In this document: one piece after another, positions 47,731 to 58,152 of the stretch | Position numbering within the stretch: position 1 is the stretch's first letter | How the letters are laid out: each line of letters begins with the position of its first letter | DNA from: Vannielia litorea | GTDB taxonomy: Bacteria > Pseudomonadota > Alphaproteobacteria > Rhodobacterales > Rhodobacteraceae | DNA length: 64,000 nt | Assembly: GCF_900142295.1 (NCBI RefSeq) | Contig: NZ_FSRL01000001.1 | Span: 2,294,001 to 2,358,000, forward strand | Reading direction: 5' to 3' | Position numbers and translations under genes: made by a program | The notes under the pieces: model-generated | Told to the model about the DNA's origin: nothing | The model's database searches: none | What the model saw: the letters and a program-made list of their open reading frames with translations, nothing else

Positions 47731-47844
47731 GAGAGTCTCTCAGGTCATTGGAAATGAAGGGGTCTGATGCGGGGAGCCGAAATTTCTCCCACGCGGCAGA
47801 GGGTAGCCATCCGTGCGCGGGCAATCAACTGCGGCGGCGGGGTT

Positions 47845-48816
47845 TTACAAACTCTTCATCCAGTCGAGGATCGCGGCGGTGGTGGCGGCGGTCTGGCCGG
47901 GGCTGACGATGTCGCCCGCGATGACATGGGCCGAGGGGTCATCGGCCTCGGTCAGCTCCGGCGAAAGCAGCGTGACAGGCCCGCCCCAGCGCGCGGCAAC
48001 AGCGCGGGTGGCGCGGGCATCGACCACCGCATCCGCGTCGGAAAACCAGAACAGCGCGGGCGTGGTGATGCGGGCGTGGTCGGCGGTGCGGGCGTGATGG
48101 ACCAGCGCGGCCATCGGCAGCAGCGCGGCGACCGGATATTCCTCGGTCCAGTAGCGGGCCTGCGCCTCGTTCAGCGGGGTGAAGCCGCGGCGCTCGCCCA
48201 TCACCAGCGGCAGCCAATGGGCGACGAAGGGCGCCCGCAACAGAAAGGCCGCCCGCGAATTGACGGCGAAGTTGGGGGAGACAAACACCATGCCCTTCAC
48301 CCGGGCCATCGCCTCGGGGTGCTCGGCGGCCGTTGAGGTGACCAGCGTGGCCCCGGTGGAGGTGGCGAGGATCAGCGTCTGCTCGCCGATCCGGTCGGCC
48401 ACGGCCAGCGCCTCGGCCATGTCTTCCAGCCAGTCGCCCGCCGAAGGTTCGGCCATGGCATCGGCGCTGCGCCCGTGGCCCGCGAGGCGGGTGAAGTGCA
48501 GGTTCGCCCCCAGTGCCCGGGCAACCTGCTGCGGGACCGGGGCGATCTCGGGCGCGGCGGCGGAATAGCCGTGGATGTAGAGCACGGCGAGCGGGGTCCT
48601 GGCGCCGCTTTCGCCGGCCCAGATCACCTGCTTCTCGGTGCCCGGCACGATATCGGAAAACTGCATCTCCCGTGCGGCAAGGTATGCCTCCACATCCGCC
48701 CCGATCTGGCCCGGATCAAAGGAGATTTCGGTCTCGACGGGCGTGCGCGGGGCAAGCCACCAGAGCCCCGCGACAAGCAGGAAAAGCGCAAGCAGCCAGC
48801 GCAGCCAGGGCGGCAT
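47845..48816 (-). CDS. Membrane-anchored alpha/beta hydrolase
   Basis: A 323-residue hydrolase with an N-terminal membrane helix (WLRWLLALFLLVAGLWWLAP), so the catalytic domain is probably exported and anchored. VLYIHGYSAAAPEIAPVPQQ holds the oxyanion motif HGY. The nucleophile elbow is LILATSTGATLVTST (Ser in TSTGA). FWFSDADAVVDARATRAVAA supplies the acid, and the His is likely in DDPSAHVIAGD. Esterase or lipase-like function is expected; substrate unknown. Its ATG is one base from the stop of the upstream hydrolase gene, so the two hydrolases form an operon. Confidence 0.85.
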   Translation of the reverse strand: MPPWLRWLLALFLLVAGLWWLAPRTPVETEISFDPGQIGADVEAYLAAREMQFSDIVPGTEKQVIWAGESGARTPLAVLYIHGYSAAAPEIAPVPQQVARALGANLHFTRLAGHGRSADAMAEPSAGDWLEDMAEALAVADRIGEQTLILATSTGATLVTSTAAEHPEAMARVKGMVFVSPNFAVNSRAAFLLRAPFVAHWLPLVMGERRGFTPLNEAQARYWTEEYPVAALLPMAALVHHARTADHARITTPALFWFSDADAVVDARATRAVAARWGGPVTLLSPELTEADDPSAHVIAGDIVSPGQTAATTAAILDWMKSL

Positions 48817-48817
48817 C

Positions 48818-49570
48818 TCAGGCGGCTCCGAGGGCGGCCAGCACCTCGTCTACCGCCTGTTCGATCAGCGCCAGTTGCGGCGGGGCCGAAAAGCGGTGAT
48901 CGGCGCCCTTGACCAGCGTGAGCCGGATATCGTCGCCCTCGGCATGGGCGAGCAGGCGCAGGGCCACCTCCTGGCTCACGTCGGCGTCGGCGGTGCCCTG
49001 CAGCATCCGCACCGGGAAGGGCAGCGGCAGGGGCCCGCGCAGCACCAGCTGGCGGCGGCCCTCCTCGATCAGGCGGCGGGTGATGATGTAGGGCTCGCCG
49101 TAGTCCGACGGCAGGGCCACCCGGCCCTCGCGCGCCAGCTCGGCCCTCTGCGCCTCGGAAAAGCCCGCCCACATGCTGTCTTCGGTGAAGTCGGGCGCGG
49201 CGGCGATGGTAACGAGCCCGGCCACCCTGGCGCCCAGCCGCCGGCACATCAGCAGCGCGATCCAGCCGCCCATCGACGAGCCCACCAGCACCTGCGGCCC
49301 CTCGGTGAGTGCGGTGATCGCGGCGGCGGCATCCTCGGCCCAGTCGCCGATCGCGCCCTCGGTGAAGGCGCCCGAGCTCTCGCCGTGGCCGGAATAGTCG
49401 AACCGCAGGAAGGCGCGGCCCCGCGCCCTGGCCCAGGCCTCGAGGTGCACGGCCTTGGTGCCCTGCATGTCGCTCTTGAACCCGCCCAGGAAGACCACGC
49501 CGGGCCCGGAGCCCTCGGAGCGGTGATAGGCGATGCGGCGGCCCTCGGGGCTTTCGAGATAGTCGGGCAA
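48818..49570 (-). CDS. Alpha/beta hydrolase with TTG start
   Basis: A 250-residue hydrolase of the BAAT/palmitoyl-thioesterase-like group. RAFLRFDYSGHGESSGAFTE is the conserved strand before the elbow and QVLVGSSMGGWIALLMCRRL the Ser nucleophile elbow. MLQGTADADVSQEVALRLLA gives the acid and LVKGADHRFSAPPQLALIEQ the His. No ATG begins the conserved region, and the start is best placed at the TTG at 49570 (LPDYLESPEGRRIAYHRSEG), preceded by AGAGGGAGG at ideal distance; the open frame continues upstream only as a shadow of hisC. It is upstream of, and one base from, the membrane-anchored hydrolase gene. Divergent from hisC. Confidence 0.85.
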   Translation of the reverse strand: MPDYLESPEGRRIAYHRSEGSGPGVVFLGGFKSDMQGTKAVHLEAWARARGRAFLRFDYSGHGESSGAFTEGAIGDWAEDAAAAITALTEGPQVLVGSSMGGWIALLMCRRLGARVAGLVTIAAAPDFTEDSMWAGFSEAQRAELAREGRVALPSDYGEPYIITRRLIEEGRRQLVLRGPLPLPFPVRMLQGTADADVSQEVALRLLAHAEGDDIRLTLVKGADHRFSAPPQLALIEQAVDEVLAALGAA

Positions 49571-49669
49571 ATCGGGCCTCCCTCTGCGTTCGGCGGCCAC
49601 CCTAGGCAGCCGCCCCCGCCCCATCAACCCTCTTGCCCCGGTGGGGAATTTCGGCGCAAATCCCGCCCC

Positions 49670-50773
49670 ATGACACATCCGCGCTATACCGACCTGGCCA
49701 ACGCCCTGCCCTCCACCGTGCCCTTCGTGGGCCCCGAGACGCAGGAGCGCGCCCGTGGCCGCAGCTTCGACGCCCGGCTGGGCGCCAACGAATCGGGCTT
49801 CGGCCCCTCGCCTGCCGCGATCCGCGCCATCGGCGAAGCGGCGCGCGGCGCCTGGATGTATGGCGACCCCGAGATGCACGACCTGCGCCGGGCGCTGGCC
49901 AACCACCTCGGCGTGGAGCCCGACGCGGTGATCGCGGGCGAAGGGATCGACGGCCTGCTGGGCTACATCGCCCGCCTGCTGGTGAGCCCCGGCGATGCGG
50001 TGGTGACCTCGGACGGCGCCTACCCCACCTTCAACTTCCACGTCGCGGGCTTTGGCGGCGTGTTGCACAAGGTGCCCTACCGCGATGACGCCGAAGACCC
50101 CGAGGCGCTGGTGGCAAAGGCTGCCGAGGTGGGGGCCAAGATGGTCTACCTCGCAAACCCCGACAACCCGATGGGCAGCTTTCACGGCGCCGAGCGGCTG
50201 GCCGCGATGCGCGCCGCCTTGCCCGGCGGCTGCCTGCTGGTGCTCGACGAGGCCTATGTGGAGTTCGCCCCCGAGGACGACCTGCTGCCGCTCGACCCCT
50301 CCGACGAGGGCGTGATCCGGCTGCGCACCTTTTCAAAGGCCTATGGCCTGGCGGGCCTGCGGGTGGGCTACGCGGTGGGCCATCCCGAGCTGATCCGCGC
50401 CTTCGACAAGATCCGCAACCACTTCGGCCTGGGCCGGGTGGCGCAGGCGGGGGCACTGGCGGCGCTGGCCGACACCGCGCACCTGGCCCGGGTGCAGGGC
50501 GAGGTCGAGGCCGCGCGGCGGCGGATCGCCGGGATCGCCGAGGCCAACGGCCTCCTTCCCCTGCCTTCGGCCACCAACTTCGTCGCGCTCGACTGCGGCG
50601 GCGGCGCGGTGCGGGCCAAGGCGCTGGTGGCGGAGCTGGGCCGGCGCGGCGTGTTCGTCCGGATGCCCTTCGCCGCCCCGCAGGACCGCTGCATCCGCAT
50701 CTCCGCCGCCCCCGAAGCGGACCTTGCCGTGCTGGAACGGGTGCTGCCGCAGGCCATCGCCGCCATCGGCTGA
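49670..50773 (+). CDS. hisC: Histidinol-phosphate aminotransferase-like PLP enzyme
   Basis: A 367-residue class I/II aminotransferase of the HisC group. RLGANESGFGPSPAAIRAIG is the HisC-type N-terminal motif (NEN/NES.G.SP) and VIAGEGIDGLLGYIARLLVS the PLP-phosphate region. LVLDEAYVEFAPEDDL and RTFSKAYGLAGLRVGYAVGH carry the Asp, Tyr and PLP lysine, and CIRISAAPEADLAVLERVL the substrate Arg. The expected reaction is histidinol-phosphate formation in histidine synthesis. Alphaproteobacteria often have several HisC-like enzymes, some acting on aromatic amino acids, so the exact substrate is open. It is not in a his operon here. Confidence 0.85.
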   Translation: MTHPRYTDLANALPSTVPFVGPETQERARGRSFDARLGANESGFGPSPAAIRAIGEAARGAWMYGDPEMHDLRRALANHLGVEPDAVIAGEGIDGLLGYIARLLVSPGDAVVTSDGAYPTFNFHVAGFGGVLHKVPYRDDAEDPEALVAKAAEVGAKMVYLANPDNPMGSFHGAERLAAMRAALPGGCLLVLDEAYVEFAPEDDLLPLDPSDEGVIRLRTFSKAYGLAGLRVGYAVGHPELIRAFDKIRNHFGLGRVAQAGALAALADTAHLARVQGEVEAARRRIAGIAEANGLLPLPSATNFVALDCGGGAVRAKALVAELGRRGVFVRMPFAAPQDRCIRISAAPEADLAVLERVLPQAIAAIG

Positions 50774-50847
50774 CCCCTTCACGAAAATGAGACTCGTTGC
50801 GGCGTAGACCGTTGCTAGGCTTGCGCCATGCACCGGAGACCGCCCCC

Positions 50848-51018
50848 ATGAGCCATCGCCCCATCGGCCGGGTTGAAAACTACACCCTGCCCTTTCTCGT
50901 CAGCGCGGGGTTCACCCTGTTCTGGGTGCTGGTGCTGGTCGCGGCGCTCTGGGGCTGGCTCGGGGTGGCGCTGGTGAGCACCGGGCTCGACCGCGCCATC
51001 GCCCGGCTCAGGCGGTAG
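50848..51018 (+). CDS. Small single-helix membrane protein
   Basis: A 56-residue hypothetical protein: a polar N-terminus (MSHRPIGRVENYTLPF), one or two hydrophobic segments (SAGFTLFWVLVLVAALWGWL) and a basic amphipathic tail (LDRAIARLRR). No family is recognised. The start is preceded by GGAGAC. Its stop is nine bases from the stop of the convergent class V aminotransferase gene. Composition and membrane topology make it plausible as a real short gene, but there is no functional clue. Confidence 0.55.
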   Translation: MSHRPIGRVENYTLPFLVSAGFTLFWVLVLVAALWGWLGVALVSTGLDRAIARLRR

Positions 51019-51027
51019 CCTGCCCGC

Positions 51028-52218
51028 TCAGGCGCAGGCCCGCGCGGCGGCCTCGAGCGCGCCGCGCCCGTGGTCGATTCCGAGCGCCGTCATCCCCGCC
51101 TCCATCGAGCCGAGCACGCCCAGCACCATGTGGCTGTTCAGGTGGCCCATGTGCCCGATCCGGAAAAAGCCGTCGCCCTCCGGATCGTCGCGGCGATACA
51201 TGCCCAGCCCGATCCCCAGCGTCACGCCGGTGTTCTCGGTGAGCCAGTTGCGCAGCCGCTTGCCGTTCTCGCGGCCGATCGAAAGCGCAGTGACGGCATG
51301 GGTCCGCAGCGCCGGATCCTCCACGTTGAACCGCAGCGGCCCGCCCTGCCCCCAGGCCGCGACGGCCGCCCAGACCGCACCGGCGAGGCGGCGGTGGCGC
51401 TCCCAGACATTCTCCAGCCCCTCTTCGCCGATCATCGTCAGCGCCTCGCGCAGCCCGTAGAGGTGATGCGTGGGGGCGGTGCCGCCGAAATACTGGTAAA
51501 AGAACTCGGGCCGCGACCGTGGCGTCCAGTCCCAGTAGAGCGTCGCCATGTCGGCCCGGGCATGGGCCGCATCGGCACGGTCGTTGAACCAGACGAAGCC
51601 GAGTCCCGGCGGGGTCATCAGCCCTTTCTGCGAGGCCGAGATCATCACGTCGACGCCCCAGGCATCCATCTCGAAGGTGTCGCAGGCCAGCGAGGCGATG
51701 CAGTCGACGCAGAGCAGCGCCGGGTGGCCGGCCTTGTCGAGGATGTCGCGCAGGGCCTTGATGTCGTTGCGCACGGAGGTGGCGGTATCGACATGGGCCA
51801 CCAGCACGGCCTTGATCGCATGGGCCTTGTCGGCGGCCAGCGCCTCGGCAAAGGTCGCGTGGTCGACGGTGCCCTGGTTGCCGAAATCGAGCCGCTCCAC
51901 CTCGGCGCCGAGCTTCACTGCCACATCGGCCCAGCCGTGGGTAAAGCGCCCGGTGCAGAGCGCCAGCACCCGGTCGCCGCGCGAGAGCACATTGGTCAGC
52001 GCCGCCTCCCAGGCCCCGTGGCCGTTGCAGATGTAGATCGCCGCATGGTGCTTTGTCCGGGCCACCGCCTTCAGATCGGGGATCATCGCATCCACCATAT
52101 CGGCCAGCGCGCCCTCGTAGATGTTCGGCGCGGCCCGGTGCATGGCTTGCAAAACGCGGTCGGGCATCACAGATGGGCCGGGGATGGCGAGGTATTCGCG
52201 GCCGTGTGCGAGGGTCAT
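51028..52218 (-). CDS. Class V aminotransferase (serine-glyoxylate/alanine-glyoxylate type)
   Basis: A 396-residue PLP enzyme. LAIPGPSVMPDRVLQAMHRA is the typical N-terminal substrate-gate motif. YICNGHGAWEAALTNVLSRG binds the PLP phosphate, and VDVMISASQKGLMTPPGLGF carries the PLP lysine in SQKG. GIGLGMYRRDDPEGDGFFRI with the following GHMGHLN is the substrate Arg region of this subgroup. Start ATG at 52218 (MTLAHGREYLAIPG); the upstream extension is not homologous. Enzymes of this group transfer amino groups from serine, alanine or aspartate to glyoxylate or take part in photorespiration- or serine-cycle-like routes. No pathway partner is adjacent. Confidence 0.88.
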   Translation of the reverse strand: MTLAHGREYLAIPGPSVMPDRVLQAMHRAAPNIYEGALADMVDAMIPDLKAVARTKHHAAIYICNGHGAWEAALTNVLSRGDRVLALCTGRFTHGWADVAVKLGAEVERLDFGNQGTVDHATFAEALAADKAHAIKAVLVAHVDTATSVRNDIKALRDILDKAGHPALLCVDCIASLACDTFEMDAWGVDVMISASQKGLMTPPGLGFVWFNDRADAAHARADMATLYWDWTPRSRPEFFYQYFGGTAPTHHLYGLREALTMIGEEGLENVWERHRRLAGAVWAAVAAWGQGGPLRFNVEDPALRTHAVTALSIGRENGKRLRNWLTENTGVTLGIGLGMYRRDDPEGDGFFRIGHMGHLNSHMVLGVLGSMEAGMTALGIDHGRGALEAAARACA

Positions 52219-52345
52219 GGGCAGGCTCCGGGGAGGGGTTTCGGACGGGCACCTTATGCCCGTTCTGCGCGGCGTCAACACCACGTGTGCTTGTTTGGCC
52301 TTCCCGCAACCGCTATGCCCCGCGAGACCCGATGAAAGGAGCCCC

Positions 52346-53037
52346 ATGCTGGACGGGCTGAAGAAATGGCTGAAACGGAAGGAGCGCGCGATCCGCACCT
52401 CCTTTGGTGACGATATCTCCACCCCGGAGAAGCGTCGGCAGGCGCTGTGGCATTTTCACCTGTTCGACCACGCCTGGCTGCGCACCTTCTGGACCAACTT
52501 CGACAAGGTGGCCGAGGGCGTCTACCGCTCCAACCACCCGGGGCCGGAGCGGCTGAAGAAATACAAGGCCATGGGGATCACCACGGTGCTCAACCTGCGC
52601 GGCGACGAAAGCGGCTTTTCGCCCTGGCTCTTCGAGGAGGAAGCCTGCCGCGAGCTCGGGCTCAACCTCGTGGTGGCCAAGATCTACGCGCGGCGCCCGG
52701 CCACCCGCGAGGAGATGATCAACCTCGTCCACACGCTCAAGACCATCGACAAGCCCTTCGTGATGCACTGCAAGTCGGGCGCAGACCGGGCCGGGCTGGC
52801 CTCGGTGCTCTACAAGCTGATCGTCGAGAAATCCTCCATCGCCGAGGCGCGCAAGCACCTCTCGCCGCGCTACCTGCACCTGAAGTGGACCAAGACCGGC
52901 GTCTGCGACCACCTGGTGGACGTGTGGGAGGCCCGGCACATCGCCACCGGCATCGGCATGGAGGACTGGCTGCTCAACGAGTATGACCCCAAGGCCCTCG
53001 AACGCAGCTTTGCCGCGCGGGGCCGGAAGGAGGCTGC

Positions 53038-53041
<4 letters not shown>
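52346..53041 (+). CDS. Tyrosine phosphatase family protein
   Basis: A 231-residue cysteine phosphatase. The P-loop is complete: FVMHCKSGADRAGLASVLYK, with nucleophile C142 and R148 (HCxxGxxR). LNLRGDESGFSPWLFEEEAC is the general-acid region found in DSP/Siw14-like enzymes. The ATG at 52346 follows AAAGGAG. The long N-terminal basic region (KKWLKRKERAIRTSFGDDI) may touch membrane or nucleic acid. Its stop overlaps the GTG of an exporter-type ABC protein (GTGA), so the two are translationally coupled. Target phosphate compound or protein unknown. Confidence 0.88.
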
Positions 53042-54765
<1,724 letters not shown>

Positions 54766-54783
54766 CGCCCTATGTTGCCGCCC

Positions 54784-55524
54784 ATGGATCGCACCGTCTT
54801 TCGCATCACCGGCGCCGACCGGCTCGACTTTCTGCAGAACCTCGTCACCAACAGCGTGAAGAGGCTGGAGCGTGGCGCGGTCTGGGCCGCGCTGCTGACG
54901 CCGCAGGGCAAGTACCTGGCCGACTTCTTCCTCGTGCCCGCGGGCGATGCCGTTCTGCTCGACGTGGCCACGCCGCTGGCCGCGGACCTCGCCAAACGGC
55001 TCAGGATGTACCGGCTGCGCGCCGATGTGCAGATCGAGGAGACCGAGCTTGTGATGACCCGCGGCACAGGCCCCGCCCCCGAGGGCGCCCTGCCCGACCC
55101 GCGCGATCCGGCGATGGGCTGGCGCACCTACGACGGCACGCCGGGCGACGATACCGACTGGGAGGCCTTGCGCGTGGCGCTTGTCGTGCCCGAAACCGGG
55201 ATCGAGCTGGTGCCGAACGAGAGCTACCCGCTGGAGCTGGGCTTCGAGCGACTGCACGGCGTCGATTTCCGCAAGGGCTGCTACGTCGGCCAGGAGGTCA
55301 CCGCCCGGATGAAGCACAAGACAGAGCTGAAGAAGGGGCTGGTGCAGGTCACCGTGGAAGGCGCCGCGCCGGTGGGAAGCGAGATCCTCGCGGGCGACAA
55401 ACCGGCAGGCGTGCTCTACACCCAATCGGGCGGCAAGGGGCTGGCCTGGCTCCGGTTCGACCGCGCCGCAGGGCCGATGACGGCAGGCGACGCCGCGGTT
55501 TCATGGGACGGACACCGGCCCTGA
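54784..55524 (+). CDS. ygfZ: Folate-binding YgfZ/GcvT-domain protein
   Basis: A 246-residue tetrahydrofolate-binding protein of the YgfZ/Iba57 group, which helps assemble certain iron-sulfur enzymes. FRKGCYVGQEVTARMKHKTE contains the diagnostic KGC-Y-x-GQE signature near residue 170, with the conserved Cys. TVFRITGADRLDFLQNLVTN and AALLTPQGKYLADFFLVPAG are the usual N-terminal motifs. I use the ATG at 54784 (MDRTVFRITG); an ATG at 54772 adds four residues. It begins 18 bp after the exporter stop and converges with efp. Confidence 0.9.
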   Translation: MDRTVFRITGADRLDFLQNLVTNSVKRLERGAVWAALLTPQGKYLADFFLVPAGDAVLLDVATPLAADLAKRLRMYRLRADVQIEETELVMTRGTGPAPEGALPDPRDPAMGWRTYDGTPGDDTDWEALRVALVVPETGIELVPNESYPLELGFERLHGVDFRKGCYVGQEVTARMKHKTELKKGLVQVTVEGAAPVGSEILAGDKPAGVLYTQSGGKGLAWLRFDRAAGPMTAGDAAVSWDGHRP

Positions 55525-55619
55525 CCGCGAATTGAGCGGAATTCTACCGCACAATCGGCGAGACTTCGCCGACCGCGCAGCACACGTTCAGGTGGAAACA
55601 GAGTGTTGCGGCCGCCCCG

Positions 55620-56183
55620 TCAGGCGCGCTCCGCATACTCCATCGTTTCGGTGTTCACGATGATGTCTTCATCGGGGCCGACGAAGGGCGGCACCATGAC
55701 TTTGACACCATTGTCGAGCACCGCGGGCTTGAAGCTGTTGGCGGCCGTCTGGCCCTTCACGACAGGCTCGGTCTCGACCACCTTGCAGGTCACTTTCTGC
55801 GGCAGCGTCGCGTTCAAAGCCTCGGTTTCGTAATACTCGATATGGATGGTCATGCCGTCCTGAAGGAACGGCCGGCGCTCGCCCAGCAGGTCGGCCGGAA
55901 GCTCGATCTGCTCGTAGGTGTCACTGTCCATGAACACCAGCATACCGTCTGTTTCATACAGGAATTGCTGGTCTTTCTGCTCCAGGCGCACGCGCTCGAC
56001 CTTGTCGGCGGAGCGGAAGCGCTCGTTGAGCTTGGAGCCGTTGCGCAGGTTCTTCATCTCGACCTGGGCGAAGGCGCCGCCCTTGCCGGGCTTCACGTGA
56101 TCGACCTTCACCGCGACCCAGAGGCCGCCGTTGTGCTCGAGCACGTTGCCCGGGCGAATTTCATTTCCGTTGATCTTGGGCAT
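55620..56183 (-). CDS. efp: Elongation factor P
   Basis: Relieves ribosomes stalled at polyproline stretches. The 187-residue protein has the usual three beta domains and length. The functional tip is [12 protein letters not shown] with the modifiable K34 in the first domain. [20 protein letters not shown] and [20 protein letters not shown] are the second and third domains. The start [20 protein letters not shown] at 56183 is clear. A candidate promoter lies upstream. EF-P is useful here because several proteins of the window are Pro-rich. Confidence 0.97.
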   Translation of the reverse strand: MPKINGNEIRPGNVLEHNGGLWVAVKVDHVKPGKGGAFAQVEMKNLRNGSKLNERFRSADKVERVRLEQKDQQFLYETDGMLVFMDSDTYEQIELPADLLGERRPFLQDGMTIHIEYYETEALNATLPQKVTCKVVETEPVVKGQTAANSFKPAVLDNGVKVMVPPFVGPDEDIIVNTETMEYAERA

Positions 56184-56226
56184 TGTGGCGAAACCTTGAC
56201 AAAATCTTGAAAGGGGTTTGGCCGGA

Positions 56227-56255
56227 CCTATATCTTGCCGCTGTTGGGCTGACAA
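56227..56255 (-). promoter_or_regulatory. Candidate promoter of efp
   Basis: Read on the minus strand: TTGTCA (56255-56250), 17-bp spacer, TATAGG (56232-56227), about 44 bp before the efp start. Both boxes and the spacing fit a housekeeping promoter. Confidence 0.5.
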
Positions 56256-56400
56256 GCGGACTAAATACGGTGATGGATGACGTAGAGTTATGATCTGAGC
56301 GCATAGCTGCCATGACTTAGGCGGCATATCGAATCGCGCCGAAACCGCCATATTGCCCCATACGCCAAACCCCCAAGACCAAGAAAAACAAGGAAAACGC

Positions 56401-56721
56401 ATGATTGACTTTGTCGACGGCACGGCTTTCAACCAGGAACAGGGCCAACGCGCTCGCAAACTCTTTGCAGCGGTTGTTCTTGCGGCTCTGGATGATGCCA
56501 TTGCGGATGACAAGAAATACGGCAACGGCCCCGAGCAGATCGCGCGTTGGGCGCGGTCGCGCGACGGCCGTGAAGTGCTGAGCTGCGCCGGGATCGACCC
56601 TAACGAGCGGGTCGTGAGCGGGCTCATGGAATTTGTCGGCAAGGGTGTTCGCACCTCCGTCGCGCTGTCGCGCGAGGAGAGCGAGCGTCGTCACGCCGCC
56701 GAGCAGGCCGAAGCTGCCTGA
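56401..56721 (+). CDS. DUF6280 family protein
   Basis: A 106-residue, mostly helical cytoplasmic protein: [20 protein letters not shown], then [20 protein letters not shown] and [20 protein letters not shown]. This matches DUF6280, which I know as a strongly conserved Rhodobacterales family of unknown function. The ATG at 56401 is preceded by AAGGAAA. It has its own strong terminator downstream and an A+T-richer upstream region of about 150 bp, so it is a single, probably well-expressed gene. Upstream extension of the frame to 56353 was not chosen. Confidence 0.85.
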   Translation: MIDFVDGTAFNQEQGQRARKLFAAVVLAALDDAIADDKKYGNGPEQIARWARSRDGREVLSCAGIDPNERVVSGLMEFVGKGVRTSVALSREESERRHAAEQAEAA

Positions 56722-56759
56722 TCCACAACACCGAATTTCTGCCAAGCTGCCTTGAAATT

Positions 56760-56786
56760 GCGCCGGCCCTTGAGCCGGCGCTTTTT
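56760..56786 (+). terminator. Rho-independent terminator of the DUF6280 gene
   Basis: A perfect 8-bp stem (GCGCCGGC / GCCGGCGC), six-base loop and TTTTT directly after the stem, 39 bp downstream of the stop codon. It is the most canonical terminator of the window. Confidence 0.92.
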
Positions 56787-56803
56787 CGTGTCAGGGCGCG
56801 GGT

Positions 56804-57937
56804 CTAGCGGATGCCGCGGGTTTCCAGCGCGCGGGCGATCTCGCGGCGCACCAGCTTGCGGACGTTCTGGGTAATGCGCTCGCCCATGCGGCCGCGCAGC
56901 TCGGCGCGCACCACCTCGGCCACCAGGTCGGCCAGCCGGGCCTCGTCGATCGCCGCCGGCGCGCCCTCGGCGGCGAAGGCGGCGACAGACGTGTCGTCGT
57001 CCTCGTCATCGTGCCAGGGGTCATGGTCGTCCTCGTCCGAGGCCGCGTCGCGGGCCTCCGTGCCGATGACATAACCCTCGAGCGCGGCGTCTTGCTCCGC
57101 CAGCGCCTCGCGCTCCAGCACCTCTTCAGGCTCTGGCTCGGGGTCTGGCTCGGGCGCGATCTCCTCGGCATCCTCCACCGGCTGCGCGGCGGCCGCGCCA
57201 CGGTGGCTGCTGCGAAACACCAGCGGCGTCACGGTCGCGCCCGCGTCGTTTTCCTCGGGGGTGGGCAGTTCGGGCGCCGTCCAGTCCTCCTCGGGCTCGG
57301 GCCAGCTCTCCTCGGCGGCGGGCTCCTCCTCCACCTCGATCTCGGCGGTCTCGTCCCAATCGGCCTCGGCCAGCGCGGGCTCCTCCTCCGTCGCGGCCAC
57401 ATCGTCCGCCTCGGGGGTGATCCGCGTGAAGTGCAGGCGCCCCGAGGGCACATCGGGCGTGGAGAGGTCGATCACCGCGTCTTCGGTGGCGTCGTCGTCC
57501 CAGTCGTAAGCCTCTTCGGGGGCCGCAACCTCCGACCCGTCCGGCTCGAAGCTGTCGCCGTCGTCGAAGGCCGATTCCAGCTCGGCCACCCGCGAGAGCA
57601 GCGCGTCATCCGCCACATCGGCCGCCCGCGACTGCCCCGCCTCGCTGCCGGCCAGCTCCGCCCAGGAGGCATCGAGCGCGGTCTCTGCCCCCGCATCGGG
57701 GGCCTCATCCTCGGGCCCGGCCGGGCCTGCGGCCTCGTCTGCCGGCTCCTCCCCGGCCTCGGCCGCCTCGCCCACCCGCAGCGACGGGGTCAGCACCAGG
57801 GCATCGGGCTCATCCTCGAGATCGGGCTCGGGATCGGGCGCAGCCGCAGGGCGCGGGCGCGTGGCGTTTTCCGACACCAGGCGGCGGATGGAAGAGAGCA
57901 CATCCTCGATTTCAACATTGGACATCGGATCAGACAT
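56804..57937 (-). CDS. PopZ-like polar organiser candidate with acidic linker
   Basis: A 377-residue protein with three zones. Near the N-terminus is a short helix, VEIEDVLSSIRRLVSEN, close to the PopZ pattern (E-x-I-L-x-S-I-R-R-I-I-x-E). Residues about 25-310 are Glu/Asp/Ala/Pro-rich and probably disordered. The C-terminal 60 residues are helical and charged (DEARLADLVAEVVRAELRGR, then ITQNVRKLVRREIARALETR), as in the PopZ assembly domain. Gene order supports it: pcm, tolC and this gene lie in series on one strand, and pcm-tolC-DUF2497(popZ)-valS is the order I know from other alphaproteobacteria. A start four codons in (57925) is also possible. PopZ gathers chromosome-segregation proteins at the cell pole; the role here is inferred. 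Confidence 0.7.
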   Translation of the reverse strand: MSDPMSNVEIEDVLSSIRRLVSENATRPRPAAAPDPEPDLEDEPDALVLTPSLRVGEAAEAGEEPADEAAGPAGPEDEAPDAGAETALDASWAELAGSEAGQSRAADVADDALLSRVAELESAFDDGDSFEPDGSEVAAPEEAYDWDDDATEDAVIDLSTPDVPSGRLHFTRITPEADDVAATEEEPALAEADWDETAEIEVEEEPAAEESWPEPEEDWTAPELPTPEENDAGATVTPLVFRSSHRGAAAAQPVEDAEEIAPEPDPEPEPEEVLEREALAEQDAALEGYVIGTEARDAASDEDDHDPWHDDEDDDTSVAAFAAEGAPAAIDEARLADLVAEVVRAELRGRMGERITQNVRKLVRREIARALETRGIR

Positions 57938-58152
57938 CTACACCTCTCGCCGCGACGACCCTCACCATATCCCGCAGAATCTCGTGGGTGGGTGACGCAT
58001 CTGCCCTTTCGCTCATGCTTTTCCGCAAGCCGTGACCCGCCGGACACGGCAGCGGGCGCGGGCCGATACGGGGCCGACCGGGGTTTCCGGTCAGAGGTTA
58101 ACTTCTCGGAGCGCAGCGCACAACTGCCGCGGCCCATGGCCGCGCCAGCCGG